DNA of 64,000 nucleotides from Undibacterium paludis (GTDB lineage Bacteria; Pseudomonadota; Gammaproteobacteria; Burkholderiales; Burkholderiaceae_D): positions 1 through 64,000 of the forward strand of contig NZ_JAKZHX010000021.1 in assembly GCF_022568815.1 (NCBI RefSeq). Reading direction: 5' to 3'. The notes under the pieces were generated by a model. That model was not told the origin of the DNA. It did no database searches and saw only the letters and a list, made by a program, of their open reading frames with translations. The position numbers were made by a program, and so were the translations under genes. Numbering within the stretch: the first letter of the stretch is position 1; every line of letters starts with the position of its first letter. Positions 7,514-16,307 of the stretch are shown here, one piece after another.

Positions 7514-8968
7514 TCACGGCTTCGTCTGTCCTGCTGAATTTTCCCAGGGCAGCGAGCGGGTCAGCAGCACATTCAATAAATTGTCCTGGAAATTGATGTT
7601 ATTGGTCAGTTGCACATGGTTTTCACACAAGAAAAACCAGTAAGCAATAGGGATGAAACTGTCTTCGCTTTGCTCAGCTGAAGGGTCCAGAGTCTCGCGC
7701 GCCAGCAATGACGGTTTGGTAACACGCCCATCACCGGGCTCCAGCATTAGTTCTTCATAGCGCACCCCGGGCAGCGGATTGCGTATGTGGGCCGGATCAA
7801 GCCTGGTCAACAACTGGTCACCGTCTTTTTCCAGCATCAGGCGGGCGGGGGTCAGACTGCAATCGCCACCGAACAGGACGTACCTTATCGGCGTCTCCGG
7901 TTCAGGTGTCGATAGCGCCCACATGAAGCGGCGCGCACGCTCCAGGCGATATGCAAAAAAACGTTGCAAGTCTGTCAAAGTCATGCCCGCCATCAACTCG
8001 CTCTTGCCCTGCATACGCGCCTGTATTTCCGGATTGTACAGACTCCAGCGATATCGCTGCCACGTGGCCACATCAAACAGATTGTCCTGTAGTATGTTGC
8101 CGCTGGCGTCAATCAGCCAGCTGACCAGCGGATGCGGGAACAGCTGATAACCGCTGGGCATGGTGGCCAGTACTTCTGGCGGTATGCGGCCCAGGCCGAC
8201 TGGTTCACCACTGAGAAAAGCATGCAACGAAGAAGCCGACCCCAGATTTGGCGTGCCCAGTAAAACCAGCTTGCGTACTCGCGTTGTGCCGTACAGGGTG
8301 ACCTGTTCATGTTCGCCATTCAGGACATCGGCTACGCCGTAGCGCAGGTAGTAACGCGCGATCAGGCCACCCATGCTGTGGGCCACCAGATCAACCCGCA
8401 GATCCTGTCGGCCATAATCACGCCTGACCTGATCAATCAATGCCTCCAGCGCCCGTGCATGCTGGCTATTGTCTTGCCTGAAATCATACGGAAAGAGGTA
8501 AAAGCGTCGCTCGCCCTGACGGACAGGTGTGCCAGGGATAGCGCGTACATAGCCGCCAAATTTTTCCAGGGTCGTGATGATGGGGCCATAGATGTCTTGC
8601 CCCAGTACACGATCGGCAACATCATAAGCTTCCAGGTCGTCGGGCAAAACCTGCAAGTTATTTGGGTCAAACTTGAGTGCCAGCTGGCGGTAATCACCAA
8701 AGACAATATCACTTGTGGACCCTGGCCAGACTTCTTTTCCGGTCTTGCGATTGCGCAGCTTGGAGCCAAACAAGCCCGGGATCAGTATCACTGGCGTGTT
8801 ATCAGCAGCCTGGTCACTGAGCCGGTACAAACGTGATAAATCGGGCCTGGGGGCTGACGCGCAGGAAAGCAGCAAGCCGCTCGCGCATAGCAGGATCAGT
8901 TTATACCAGGGTATCAATAAGCACCTGAAGCCAATACCTTTCAAAAAGGCCGGAAGATGTGTCAACAT
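7514..8968 (-). CDS. LCAT-like lipase/acyltransferase, probable lipoprotein
   Basis: 484 aa from the chosen start. The ATG at 8968 follows AGGAG by 7 bases; the frame extends upstream to a TTG at 9004 without a better ribosome site. A hydrophobic stretch ends in the lipobox LLSC, so Cys36 is the likely lipidated residue. Mature features are VILIPGLFGSKL near the start (the oxyanion strand of the alpha/beta hydrolase fold) and the nucleophile elbow AHSMGGLIARYYL. This matches the lecithin:cholesterol acyltransferase family, which hydrolyses or transfers acyl groups of phospholipids or sterols. The Asp and His of the triad were not assigned with certainty. It is convergent to the phasin gene. 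Confidence 0.82.
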   Translation of the reverse strand: MLTHLPAFLKGIGFRCLLIPWYKLILLCASGLLLSCASAPRPDLSRLYRLSDQAADNTPVILIPGLFGSKLRNRKTGKEVWPGSTSDIVFGDYRQLALKFDPNNLQVLPDDLEAYDVADRVLGQDIYGPIITTLEKFGGYVRAIPGTPVRQGERRFYLFPYDFRQDNSQHARALEALIDQVRRDYGRQDLRVDLVAHSMGGLIARYYLRYGVADVLNGEHEQVTLYGTTRVRKLVLLGTPNLGSASSLHAFLSGEPVGLGRIPPEVLATMPSGYQLFPHPLVSWLIDASGNILQDNLFDVATWQRYRWSLYNPEIQARMQGKSELMAGMTLTDLQRFFAYRLERARRFMWALSTPEPETPIRYVLFGGDCSLTPARLMLEKDGDQLLTRLDPAHIRNPLPGVRYEELMLEPGDGRVTKPSLLARETLDPSAEQSEDSFIPIAYWFFLCENHVQLTNNINFQDNLLNVLLTRSLPWENSAGQTKP

Positions 8969-9192
8969 CAATTGACTCCTCGCTTGGATCATACATTCTG
9001 GCAAAGACGGTTGTTGTACCCGCCCCGGCAGACACCATTGTAAATGACATCTACCGCAATGTCGCGAGGTACGGCCCTGCCATCAAAAACTGCGCACGTC
9101 CCGCCCCATGTCAACGTGTCCACCCAGACTTCGAGGTCTGGCCCAATCGTCATACAGCAGCATGGAACTTGCCAGTCCTGAATCTACCGGGC

Positions 9193-9222
9193 AAAAAAAA
9201 TAGCTGCAATTGCTTGCAGCTA
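9193..9222 (-). terminator. terminator of the liv operon
   Basis: Perfect 9-bp stem TAGCTGCAA (9201-9209) / TTGCAGCTA (9214-9222) with a 4-base loop, followed on the minus strand by eight T. It is 55 bases after the livF stop. Confidence 0.92.
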
Positions 9223-9276
9223 AAAATTACCCGGTCAGATAAACCGTCCGGGATTTCCCTTACTTCGTAAAACGGA

Positions 9277-10002
9277 TCAGCCTTCACCCAGGTAAGCAGC
9301 TTGCACCTTGGGATCGTTGAGCATGTCCTTGGCATTGCCGTTCATGGTGATGGAACCGGAGTCCATCACATAACCACGGTGAGCAGCCTGCAAGGCCAGC
9401 TTGGCGTTTTGTTCAACCAGCAGGATGGTGATGCCCTGGGCAGAAACATTACGCACGACTTCAAAAATCTTTTCCACCATGATAGGTGACAAACCCATCG
9501 ATGGTTCATCGAGCAGCAACAGGTTGGGATGGCTCATCAGGGCGCGCGCCATGGCCAGCATCTGTTGTTCACCACCGGACAAGGTACCGGCCAGCTGTGC
9601 TGCACGTTCTTTCAAACGCGGGAAAACGGTAAACCATTTCTCGATGTCGGCGTTGATACCGGCTTTATCGTTGCGGATAAAGGCCCCCATCATCAGGTTT
9701 TCCAGGATGGTCATGCGGGTGAAGACGCCACGACCTTCCGGCACCATGGCCAGGTTGTTCTTTACCATCTCGAAGGAATTAACGTTCCTGATCGACTTGC
9801 CCAGGTAAGTAATCTCGCCTTCGACCTTGCAAGCCGGCAGGGTGCCCGTGATGGCTTTCAGGGTGGTGGTCTTGCCAGCGCCATTGGCGCCGATCAGGGT
9901 GATCAGCTCCCCCTTGTTGACTTCCAGGTCTATCCCCTTAACGGCCTTGATACCGCCGTAAGCAACTTTCAGGTTGCTTATCTTTAATACGTTCTCAGCC
10001 AT
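9277..10002 (-). CDS. livF: branched-chain amino acid ABC transporter, ATPase LivF
   Basis: 241 aa. Walker A is GANGAGKTT, the signature is LSGGEQQMLAMARAL, Walker B is LLLLDEPSMGL and the switch His is near LVEQNA. The sequence NLAMVPEGRGVFTRMTILENL is characteristic of LivF rather than LivG. The protein is one of two cytoplasmic ATPases powering import of Leu/Ile/Val or related substrates. The start overlaps the livG stop by one base (TAATG), indicating coupled translation. It is the last gene of livHMGF and is followed by a strong terminator. Confidence 0.93.
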   Translation of the reverse strand: MAENVLKISNLKVAYGGIKAVKGIDLEVNKGELITLIGANGAGKTTTLKAITGTLPACKVEGEITYLGKSIRNVNSFEMVKNNLAMVPEGRGVFTRMTILENLMMGAFIRNDKAGINADIEKWFTVFPRLKERAAQLAGTLSGGEQQMLAMARALMSHPNLLLLDEPSMGLSPIMVEKIFEVVRNVSAQGITILLVEQNAKLALQAAHRGYVMDSGSITMNGNAKDMLNDPKVQAAYLGEG

Positions 10003-10772
10003 TAGTGACCTCCTCCCAAATACGCTTCGATAACTGCCGGATTTTTCTGTATGTCTGCGGGCAAACCTTCTGCAATCGGCTTGCCGTAATCCAGAACTGT
10101 CATCCTGTCACATAAGCCCATCATCAATTTCACATCATGCTCAATCAGCAGGATGGTCTTGCCTTCTGCCTTGATCTTGACCAGCAATTCGCGCAGGGCC
10201 AGTTTTTCTGTCGCATTCATACCGGCGGCAGGTTCATCAAGCGCCAGCAGTTTGGGATCAGTTGCCAGTGCACGGGCGATTTCCAGACGACGCTGATCAC
10301 CATAGGACAGGAACTTGGAAGTACGGCTGGCAAATTTACCTATGCCAACAAAGTCCAGCAATTCCTGCGCACGCTGGCGGATATCTGCCTCTTCCTTCTT
10401 CGCTGCGCCATGCCTGAAGACTGCCCCAAACACACCCTGATGGGTACGGATATGGCGGCCGACCATGACGTTTTCCAGCGCTGTCATCTCGCCAAACAGG
10501 CGGATATTCTGGAAGGTTCTGGCGATACCTGCCTTGGCCACTTCATGCGGTGCCGATGGCGAGTAAGGTTTGCCGTCGAGTTCAAATGTCCCGGTGTCAG
10601 GCTGGTACAGACCAGTAATGACGTTAAAGAAGGTGGTCTTGCCGGCACCGTTCGGGCCGATCAGGCCATAAATCTGGCCCTTCTTGATGTTGATGCCGAC
10701 ATTCGACAGCGCCTGCAAGCCGCCAAAACGTTTATTGGCGCCTTCGATTTTTAAGATAGTCTGTTCAATCAT
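10002..10772 (-). CDS. livG: branched-chain amino acid ABC transporter, ATPase LivG
   Basis: 256 aa. Walker A is GPNGAGKTTFFNVITGLY, followed by the LivG-type segment GIARTFQNIRLFGEMTALENVMVGRH. The signature region reads LSYGDQRRLEIARALATDPKLLALDEPAAGMN and the H-loop is LLIEHDVKLMMGLCD. It pairs with LivF on the membrane permeases LivH and LivM. It is encoded 11 bases after livM and overlaps livF by one base. All key ATPase residues are present. Confidence 0.94.
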   Translation of the reverse strand: MIEQTILKIEGANKRFGGLQALSNVGINIKKGQIYGLIGPNGAGKTTFFNVITGLYQPDTGTFELDGKPYSPSAPHEVAKAGIARTFQNIRLFGEMTALENVMVGRHIRTHQGVFGAVFRHGAAKKEEADIRQRAQELLDFVGIGKFASRTSKFLSYGDQRRLEIARALATDPKLLALDEPAAGMNATEKLALRELLVKIKAEGKTILLIEHDVKLMMGLCDRMTVLDYGKPIAEGLPADIQKNPAVIEAYLGGGH

Positions 10773-10783
10773 CTTGATCTTCC

Positions 10784-11974
10784 TTATGCTGCCGCTTCGT
10801 TAGTCTTGGCCATACGGTCTTCATGCTTCGGTGCGGGCCACAAACCTGCAGGACGATTGAGCATGATGGCGACCATGGCGAAACCGTACAACAACTGACG
10901 CAATACTTCAGCTTCTATCCAGACCTTGCCAAACAACATGTTCTGCACCGGCTCAACCACATGACGCAACACTTCTGGCAAGGCTGCCAGCAAGACTGCG
11001 CCAAGGATCACGCCAGGGATATGACCGATACCACCGAGCACCACCATCGCCAGGATCACGATGGACTCCATCAGCGAGAACGATTCTGGTGAGACAAAGC
11101 CCTGGAAGCTGGCAAACATCGCACCGGACACGCCACCAAAAGAGGCGCCCATGGAGAATGCCAGCAATTTGATATTGCGGGTATTGATACCCATGGCCTT
11201 GGCGGCAATTTCATCTTCACGGATGGCAACCCAGGCACGACCCAGACGGGAATCCTGCAAACGCAGCGATACCATCACGATGGCGATACACAGGGCCAGG
11301 AACAGGAAATAATAGGCATTCACCGAAGGCATGCTCATGCCGAGGAAATGCACCGTCGCATTCGTCCCTTCTTCACCGTTGAGTGAGACACCAAAGATGC
11401 GGATAGGATCAATCATGTTGATCCCCTGCGGGCCATTGGTGAAATTGATAGGCGCATTCATGTTATTCATGAAAATACGGATAATTTCACCAAAACCCAG
11501 GGTCACGATCGCCAGGTAATCACCACGCAATTTCAGCGTTGGTGCACCAAGCAAGGCGCCAAACATACCGGCAATTGCTGCGGCAAACGGCACGATTACC
11601 CAGACCGACAGATGGATGCCGTTCTTGGTGATTTCCGGGCCGCACACTGCGATCAGGAAATTGCCTACGGCTGGATAGTTATTGACGAAAGATTCAAGGA
11701 TGACAGCGAACTGCTGCGAACCAAAAATCGCCGCCAGATACGCGCCAACTGCATAAAACGCGATATAACCGAGATCAAGCAGACCGGCAAAACCGACCAC
11801 GATATTGAGGCCCAGGGCCAGCATGATATACAGCAGCGCGAAGTCGATAATCCTGACCCAGGAATTACCAAAATTGGCGGCCACGAAGGGGAACAGGACC
11901 AACACGATGCCGAGTACGGCAAAGCTGGCATATGCCTTGGTCGGATTGGCTTTTACATCAAACATGGTAGACAT
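10784..11974 (-). CDS. livM: branched-chain amino acid ABC transporter, permease LivM
   Basis: 396 aa, polytopic. The core segment LGLNIVVGFAGLLDLGYIAFYAVGAY is the hallmark of LivM permeases, and the EAA-like loop reads GRAWVAIREDEIAAKAMGINTRNIKLLAFSMGA. It forms the inner-membrane channel with LivH. It lies 11 bases downstream of livH and 11 bases upstream of livG. The short hydrophilic C-terminal tail (APKHEDRMAKTNEAAA) is usual in Burkholderiales homologues. Confidence 0.93.
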   Translation of the reverse strand: MSTMFDVKANPTKAYASFAVLGIVLVLFPFVAANFGNSWVRIIDFALLYIMLALGLNIVVGFAGLLDLGYIAFYAVGAYLAAIFGSQQFAVILESFVNNYPAVGNFLIAVCGPEITKNGIHLSVWVIVPFAAAIAGMFGALLGAPTLKLRGDYLAIVTLGFGEIIRIFMNNMNAPINFTNGPQGINMIDPIRIFGVSLNGEEGTNATVHFLGMSMPSVNAYYFLFLALCIAIVMVSLRLQDSRLGRAWVAIREDEIAAKAMGINTRNIKLLAFSMGASFGGVSGAMFASFQGFVSPESFSLMESIVILAMVVLGGIGHIPGVILGAVLLAALPEVLRHVVEPVQNMLFGKVWIEAEVLRQLLYGFAMVAIMLNRPAGLWPAPKHEDRMAKTNEAAA

Positions 11975-11985
11975 TGATATTCTCC

Positions 11986-12915
11986 TTACGCACGGTCAGC
12001 AACACGCTCACCCATAATGCCGGATGGACGCAAGGTCAGTACGATAATCAAAACAACGAAGGCAAAGATATCCTGGTAGTGGCTGCCCAGCACGCCACCT
12101 GTCAGGTCACCGATATAGCCGGCGCCCAGACTTTCAATCAATCCCAAGACAATACCGCCCACCATCGCACCGTAGATATTACCGATGCCGCCGAGTACCG
12201 CTGCCGAGAAGGCTTTCAGGCCGGGCACAAAACCCATGGCAAACTGCGCCGATGAATAGTTGGCTGCCCACATGACGCCAGCAATCGCTGCCAGTGCGGC
12301 GCCAATCGCAAACGTGGCGACAATCACCTTGTTGGAATCAACGCCCATCAGACCGGCAACCCTGGGGTTTTCTGCCGTAGCACGCATGGCACGACCCATC
12401 TTGGTTTTTTCAACCAGCAGGACCAGGCCAACCATCGCCAGCGTCGCCAGTACCAGCAGGACGATCTGGGTTTGCGAAATCACTGCACCACCAATCTGCA
12501 CAGGGATGAAAGACATCACGGACGGGAAGGAAATCGGGCTGCGACCCCAGATCATCATGGCAAAAGTCTGCACCAGGATGGACACACCAATCGCTGTGAT
12601 CAGCGGAGCCAGTCGCGGTGCATTACGCAATCGGCGGTAAGCAACACGCTCGATCAAAACGTTGACGGCGATACAGACAGGGATAGCGCCCAGAATGGCG
12701 ATGATCAGCTTGATGATGCCAGGCAAGTCAGGTGCAACAACCTGCAAAACCTTGATGATGCTCAGACCAGCCATTGCACCGACCATCAGGACGTCGCCGT
12801 GTGCAAAGTTAATCAGATTGAGCACCCCGTACACCATGGTGTAACCGAGTGCGACCAGGGCGTACATGCTGCCCAGCACCAGACCGTTGATAATTTGTTG
12901 GATAAAGGTATCCAT
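11986..12915 (-). CDS. livH: branched-chain amino acid ABC transporter, permease LivH
   Basis: 309 aa, mostly hydrophobic. LVLGSMYALVALGYTMVYGVLNLINFAHGDVLMVGA is the family signature of LivH, and GRAMRATAENPRVAGLMGVDSNKVI is the ATPase-contact loop. It is the first structural gene of livHMGF. The leader in front of it carries an 18-codon reading frame and two hairpins. No periplasmic binding-protein gene (livK/livJ) is found before or after the operon, so the binding protein must be encoded elsewhere. The substrate class (branched-chain amino acids, amides or urea) is therefore inferred from the permease family only. Confidence 0.93.
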   Translation of the reverse strand: MDTFIQQIINGLVLGSMYALVALGYTMVYGVLNLINFAHGDVLMVGAMAGLSIIKVLQVVAPDLPGIIKLIIAILGAIPVCIAVNVLIERVAYRRLRNAPRLAPLITAIGVSILVQTFAMMIWGRSPISFPSVMSFIPVQIGGAVISQTQIVLLVLATLAMVGLVLLVEKTKMGRAMRATAENPRVAGLMGVDSNKVIVATFAIGAALAAIAGVMWAANYSSAQFAMGFVPGLKAFSAAVLGGIGNIYGAMVGGIVLGLIESLGAGYIGDLTGGVLGSHYQDIFAFVVLIIVLTLRPSGIMGERVADRA

Positions 12916-12952
12916 ATTTTGCTTCTCACTTTATGAACGAAACGAATTTCTG

Positions 12953-12983
12953 AAAAAAACAGGAGATGGACTGCTAGCCATCT
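12953..12983 (-). terminator. hairpin with T tract in the liv leader
   Basis: Arms AGATGG (12964-12969) and CCATCT (12978-12983) with an 8-base loop. On the minus strand it is followed by CCTG and seven T (plus-strand A run 12953-12959), then the livH ribosome site. It could be an attenuator that limits read-through into livH. Confidence 0.45.
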
Positions 12984-13045
12984 TGCCACCGGGTGATCCA
13001 AGTAACAAAAGCAGGTTTCAGCAAAAATCATTCCTGATATGGAAA

Positions 13046-13069
13046 GCGGCACCCTGTTTTGGGTGCCGC
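13046..13069 (-). terminator. strong GC hairpin after the leader peptide
   Basis: Perfect 9-bp stem GCGGCACCC / GGGTGCCGC with a 6-base loop, starting 18 bases after the stop of the 18-codon frame on the minus strand. The following tract is only TTTCC, so termination would be inefficient or conditional. Its position suits an attenuator. Confidence 0.5.
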
Positions 13070-13086
13070 CGGAATTCGAACGCGCG

Positions 13087-13143
13087 TTATCCGAACAGGC
13101 GCGTCATCAAAGCAGAAGCAACAATAATATGATTCATTGACAT
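13087..13143 (-). CDS. candidate 18-aa leader peptide upstream of livH
   Basis: The frame reads MSMNHIIVASALMTRLFG and stops with TAA. It has one of the better Shine-Dalgarno sequences in the area (GAGGAGAG, 9 bases before the ATG). It is followed by a 9-bp GC hairpin, a second hairpin with T7, and then livH about 170 bases on. The peptide holds two Ile, one Val and two Leu in 18 codons, as would be expected for translation-coupled attenuation by branched-chain amino acids, though without a dense run. The reading frame and ribosome site are seen directly; the attenuation role is inference. A short secreted or regulatory peptide is the alternative. Confidence 0.5.
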   Translation of the reverse strand: MSMNHIIVASALMTRLFG

Positions 13144-13419
13144 GTCAGAACTCTCCTCAACAACTTTTGGTAAAAGTTTTTGTAATATATTTTGACTTAA
13201 TGGTTATCCCAGTAAAGTCCGGCCGGATTATACAGAGTTTGTACCATTTCCCAGTGGTAAAAAAGCCACCGCAAGCTACGTACTTTCCACAACCGCCCCG
13301 CATCAGCATACCCGCTTTTAGCAACCCGGCAAATAGCAAGTTTTGATGTGCCGCAATCTTAAACACGTATTTACAAAATAAAATATCGAAAAGACCGACC
13401 AAAAACAAATTTCCCCCAA
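13144..13419. other. AT-rich non-coding region upstream of the liv leader
   Basis: No gene is seen. It contains a TATATT sequence on the minus strand near 13185 that could be the -10 of the liv promoter, without a good -35. The inverted repeat AACTTTT-GGT-AAAAGTT (around 13162-13178) lies just upstream of the leader ribosome site. Confidence 0.4.
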
Positions 13420-13542
13420 AATAAGCTTTGACTAAGCTACTGCGCGGCGCGATTTTGGGCCTGCGATGCTCGCCGTACTCAAGTACGACTGCGCTTCTTA
13501 ACCCAAACTAGCGCCGCTCGCTACGCTTATTCAAAGCTTATT
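13420..13542 (-). repeat. interspersed palindromic repeat, copy B (inverted orientation)
   Basis: The ends AATAAGCTTTGA (13420-13431) and TCAAAGCTTATT (13531-13542) are a perfect 12-bp inverted repeat. Read on the minus strand, the interior matches the copies at 25183 and 28609: GTAGCGAGCGGCG, then GGTTAAGAAGCGCA, then GTACTTGAGTACGGCGAGC, then ATCGCAGGCCCAAAAT, then GCGCAGTAGCTTA. It is about 100 bases downstream of ispH. Confidence 0.85.
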
Positions 13543-13641
13543 CCGGCTTGTTGGTTTCGCTTTCGCTGCGCTCAGCTCGGGCTTTTCTTATTCTGGCTGA
13601 ATACTGATTCTTCTTATTGTCTTATGTCCCTGTAATAAACA

Positions 13642-14580
13642 TCAAGCGGGTTTATTCGCCAGGCCTTTGGGCATGGGGAAAGTAACAGCCTCTTCTACAC
13701 CATCGAGCGCACGGACGCTGCGGGCACCCAGTTGACGCAGGCAGTTGATGACTTCCTGCACCAAAATTTCTGGCGCAGAAGCACCGGCCGTGACGCCGAT
13801 GCGCTGTGCATCGTGGAGCCACTCTGGCTTGATCTGGCTGGCGTTGTCTACCATATAGGCTTTCACTCCCTTCTTCTCTGCCACTTCACGCAGGCGGTTC
13901 GAATTGGAACTGTTCGGGCTACCAACCACCAGCATCAGGTCAACTTGCGGCGCCATGAACTTGACGGCCTCTTGCCGGTTTGTCGTCGCGTAGCAAATAT
14001 CGCCCTTTTTTGGTTCACTGATCAAAGGAAAGCGTTTTTTCAGAGCATCTATAATTTCTGTCGTGTCGTCAACAGACAAAGTTGTCTGCGACACAAAAGC
14101 CAGCATTTCTTCATTCTTTACTTGCAGATTAGCGACATCGTCGACCGTTTCGACCAGATACATGCCACCTTCTGACTGCCCCATCGTCCCCTCCACTTCC
14201 GGGTGACCATGATGGCCTATCATGATGATTTCACGGCCCTCTTTACGCATCTTGGCGACTTCGATATGGACCTTGGTCACCAGCGGACAGGTCGCGTCGA
14301 ATATCGTCAGGCCGCGCGCCTCAGCTTCCTGCCTGACTGATTGCGACACGCCATGTGCAGAAAATATCAGTGTATTGCCAGGTGGGACGTCGTCAAGCTC
14401 TTCAATAAAAATGGCGCCCTTGGTCTTGAGGTCACTGACCACATAGGCGTTATGCACAATCTCATGCCTGACATAGATGGGCGCACCGAATTGTTGCAAT
14501 GCACGCTCGACGATCTCTATCGCACGGTCCACACCGGCGCAAAAACCGCGCGGCTGGGCCAATAAAATTTCCTTGGTCAT
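13642..14580 (-). CDS. ispH: 4-hydroxy-3-methylbut-2-enyl diphosphate reductase
   Basis: 312 aa. It performs the last step of the MEP isoprenoid pathway, reducing HMBPP to IPP and DMAPP with a [4Fe-4S] cluster. The three cluster Cys are in RGFCAGVDRA (Cys14), DATCPLVTKVH and DICYATTNRQEA. The substrate residues GSPNSSNSNRL are present. Length and motifs match E. coli IspH throughout. It follows fkpB by 20 bases, the same fkpB-ispH order as in enterobacteria. An interspersed palindromic repeat lies downstream and no classical terminator was found. Confidence 0.96.
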   Translation of the reverse strand: MTKEILLAQPRGFCAGVDRAIEIVERALQQFGAPIYVRHEIVHNAYVVSDLKTKGAIFIEELDDVPPGNTLIFSAHGVSQSVRQEAEARGLTIFDATCPLVTKVHIEVAKMRKEGREIIMIGHHGHPEVEGTMGQSEGGMYLVETVDDVANLQVKNEEMLAFVSQTTLSVDDTTEIIDALKKRFPLISEPKKGDICYATTNRQEAVKFMAPQVDLMLVVGSPNSSNSNRLREVAEKKGVKAYMVDNASQIKPEWLHDAQRIGVTAGASAPEILVQEVINCLRQLGARSVRALDGVEEAVTFPMPKGLANKPA

Positions 14581-14600
14581 AAACTTTGCTTAAACTTTAC

Positions 14601-15056
14601 TTAAAGAATTCCAATAATTTTTGTCTCAAACAAGACTGTTTGTCCTGCGAGCGGATGATTAAAATCAAATATAGCACCTTGCTCATCAAGTGAGCGCAAA
14701 ATACCGGCGAACTTGCCGCCAGCCGGCGCTGCAAACTCAACCAGGTCACCAATCACATATTGCTCACCAAAGGCTGAATTTTCTTTCAGCGTTGCCATGG
14801 ACACACGCTGTATCAGTTCCGGGTTGCGCGGACCAAAGGCTTTTTCAGGCGGCAGCTCCTGCGTCGTATGTGACCCCTCTTCCAGACCCAGCAAGGATGC
14901 CTCCAGTTCGGGCGCCAGCTGGCCAGTCCCCAATTGCAGGGTCGCCGGACGTTCATTGAAAGTGGACAGGATATCTTCACCAGCCAGCGTTGCCAGGCGA
15001 TAGTGTAGTGTCAGATAGGCGTGAGGTGTTACAGTTGGGATAACATTAGCAGACAT
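14601..15056 (-). CDS. fkpB: FKBP-type peptidyl-prolyl isomerase (SlpA type)
   Basis: 151 aa, slightly short for the family. The domain starts LTLHYRLATLAGEDILSTFNERPATLQLGTGQLAPELEASLLGLEEG, typical of the FkpB/SlyD-like fold, with the insert-in-flap domain FGPRNPELIQRVSM. It lacks the His-rich metal-binding tail of SlyD, which favours FkpB. It is a cytoplasmic prolyl isomerase and chaperone. It sits 20 bases upstream of ispH in an operon conserved in many proteobacteria; the link to IspH maturation is not established. Confidence 0.9.
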   Translation of the reverse strand: MSANVIPTVTPHAYLTLHYRLATLAGEDILSTFNERPATLQLGTGQLAPELEASLLGLEEGSHTTQELPPEKAFGPRNPELIQRVSMATLKENSAFGEQYVIGDLVEFAAPAGGKFAGILRSLDEQGAIFDFNHPLAGQTVLFETKIIGIL

Positions 15057-15177
15057 GATAAGAAGCAGAGGTAATGAGGCTGGTATGCCCGGATTGCAAA
15101 CCCGGGTTGTCAGCCCGTATTGTAAGCCAGCTTTGACTGATTCAGACTGAAGGACCGTATTTATGGAGAAAACTTAG

Positions 15178-15852
15178 ATGTCAATCAACGAATGGCCGGA
15201 AGAGCAACGCCCGAGGGAAAGGCTGATCAGGCATGGCGCAGGCGCCCTGTCCGATGCGGAACTGCTGGCCGTCTTCCTACGCACCGGCGTGACCGGTAAA
15301 AGCGCTGTTGACCTGGGGCGTGACATGATTGCCGAATTTGGCTCCCTGTCCGCGCTGTTTGCCGCCAGTATCAAGGATTTTTCCGCCATACACGGCCTGG
15401 GTAGCGCCAAGTATGCGCAGTTGCAGGCCGTACTGGAACTGGCCAAGCGCGCCATTTCTGAAGAACTGCAGGAAAGCACCGCCCTGTCCTCACCCCAGGC
15501 CGTCAAAAAATACCTGCAGCTGATGATAGGCAACAAGCCGCATGAGTCATTTGCAATCCTCTTCCTGGATGTCAAAAACCGCCTGATCAAGGCAGAAGAA
15601 TTATTCCGCGGCACGCTCAACCATGCCAGCGTCTACCCGCGCGAGGTCGTCAAATCCGCCCTCCAGCACAATGCCGCCGCCATCATCCTGGCGCACAACC
15701 ACCCTTCCGGGTCCTGCGAACCAAGCCCTGCTGACATAGCGCTGACCAAGACCCTGAAGCAGGCGCTGGACCTGATCGATATCCGCATACTTGATCACTT
15801 CATTGTGGCCAACCCGAACGTGTATTCATTTGCAGAGCACGGTTTGCTGTAA
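15178..15852 (+). CDS. radC: RadC family protein (JAMM/MPN+ domain)
   Basis: 224 aa. The N-terminal part has a helix-hairpin-helix (FSAIHGLGSAKYAQLQAVLELAKR). The C-terminal JAB domain shows the metal signature HNHPSGSCEPSPADIALTKTL with an upstream Glu (KAEELFRGTLNHASVYPREV). The old assignment to DNA repair is weak; the biochemical role is unresolved. Divergent from fkpB-ispH and upstream of rpmB, an order common in proteobacteria (radC-rpmB-rpmG). The ATG at 15178 follows GGAGAAAACTTAG. Confidence 0.93.
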   Translation: MSINEWPEEQRPRERLIRHGAGALSDAELLAVFLRTGVTGKSAVDLGRDMIAEFGSLSALFAASIKDFSAIHGLGSAKYAQLQAVLELAKRAISEELQESTALSSPQAVKKYLQLMIGNKPHESFAILFLDVKNRLIKAEELFRGTLNHASVYPREVVKSALQHNAAAIILAHNHPSGSCEPSPADIALTKTLKQALDLIDIRILDHFIVANPNVYSFAEHGLL

Positions 15853-15976
15853 ATCTGTTGCAAAACTGGCGGGCTGCAACCATGGCTTTTCGCGGGGTAA
15901 AAAGGTCGTTTCAGAAGTAAAAACCAAATTGTTAAATTAATTTTTTAAATAAGACACACTTGTTTTTCGCAAGTCG

Positions 15977-16005
15977 TTGATATTTCATGGAATTTTGTTT
16001 ATACT
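15977..16005 (+). promoter_or_regulatory. sigma-70 promoter of rpmB-rpmG
   Basis: TTGATA (15977-15982), a 17-base spacer, then TATACT (16000-16005). Predicted transcription start near 16012, with TAAGGAG in front of the rpmB ATG at 16045. The surrounding AT-rich stretch resembles an UP element. Confidence 0.8.
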
Positions 16006-16044
16006 TGCGTTTTTCCAATTTCGGAATCGTCTAAGGAGTTAAAC

Positions 16045-16281
16045 ATGGCACGTGTCTGCCAAGTGACTGGGAAGGGGCCAATGGTTGGCAACAACGTATC
16101 CCACGCTAATAACAAAACAAAACGCCGCTTTTTGCCTAACCTGCAAAATCGTCGCTTTTTCGTAGAATCAGAAAACCGTTGGGTTTCTCTGCGTTTGTCC
16201 AATGCTGGCCTGCGCGTCATCGACAAAATCGGCATCGATGCCGTTTTGGCTGACCTGCGTGCTCGCGGCGAAAAAGTTTAA
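16045..16281 (+). CDS. rpmB: 50S ribosomal protein L28
   Basis: 78 aa, full length. The N-terminus ARVCQVTGKGPMVGNNVSHA and the core TKRRFLPNLQNRRFF are diagnostic of bL28. No zinc-binding Cys pair is present (a single Cys5), so this is the C-minus type. It is first in a two-gene operon with rpmG, 26 bases apart, from a near-consensus promoter. Confidence 0.98.
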   Translation: MARVCQVTGKGPMVGNNVSHANNKTKRRFLPNLQNRRFFVESENRWVSLRLSNAGLRVIDKIGIDAVLADLRARGEKV

Positions 16282-16307
16282 GCTAAACTTATAGTTAGGA
16301 AAATATC

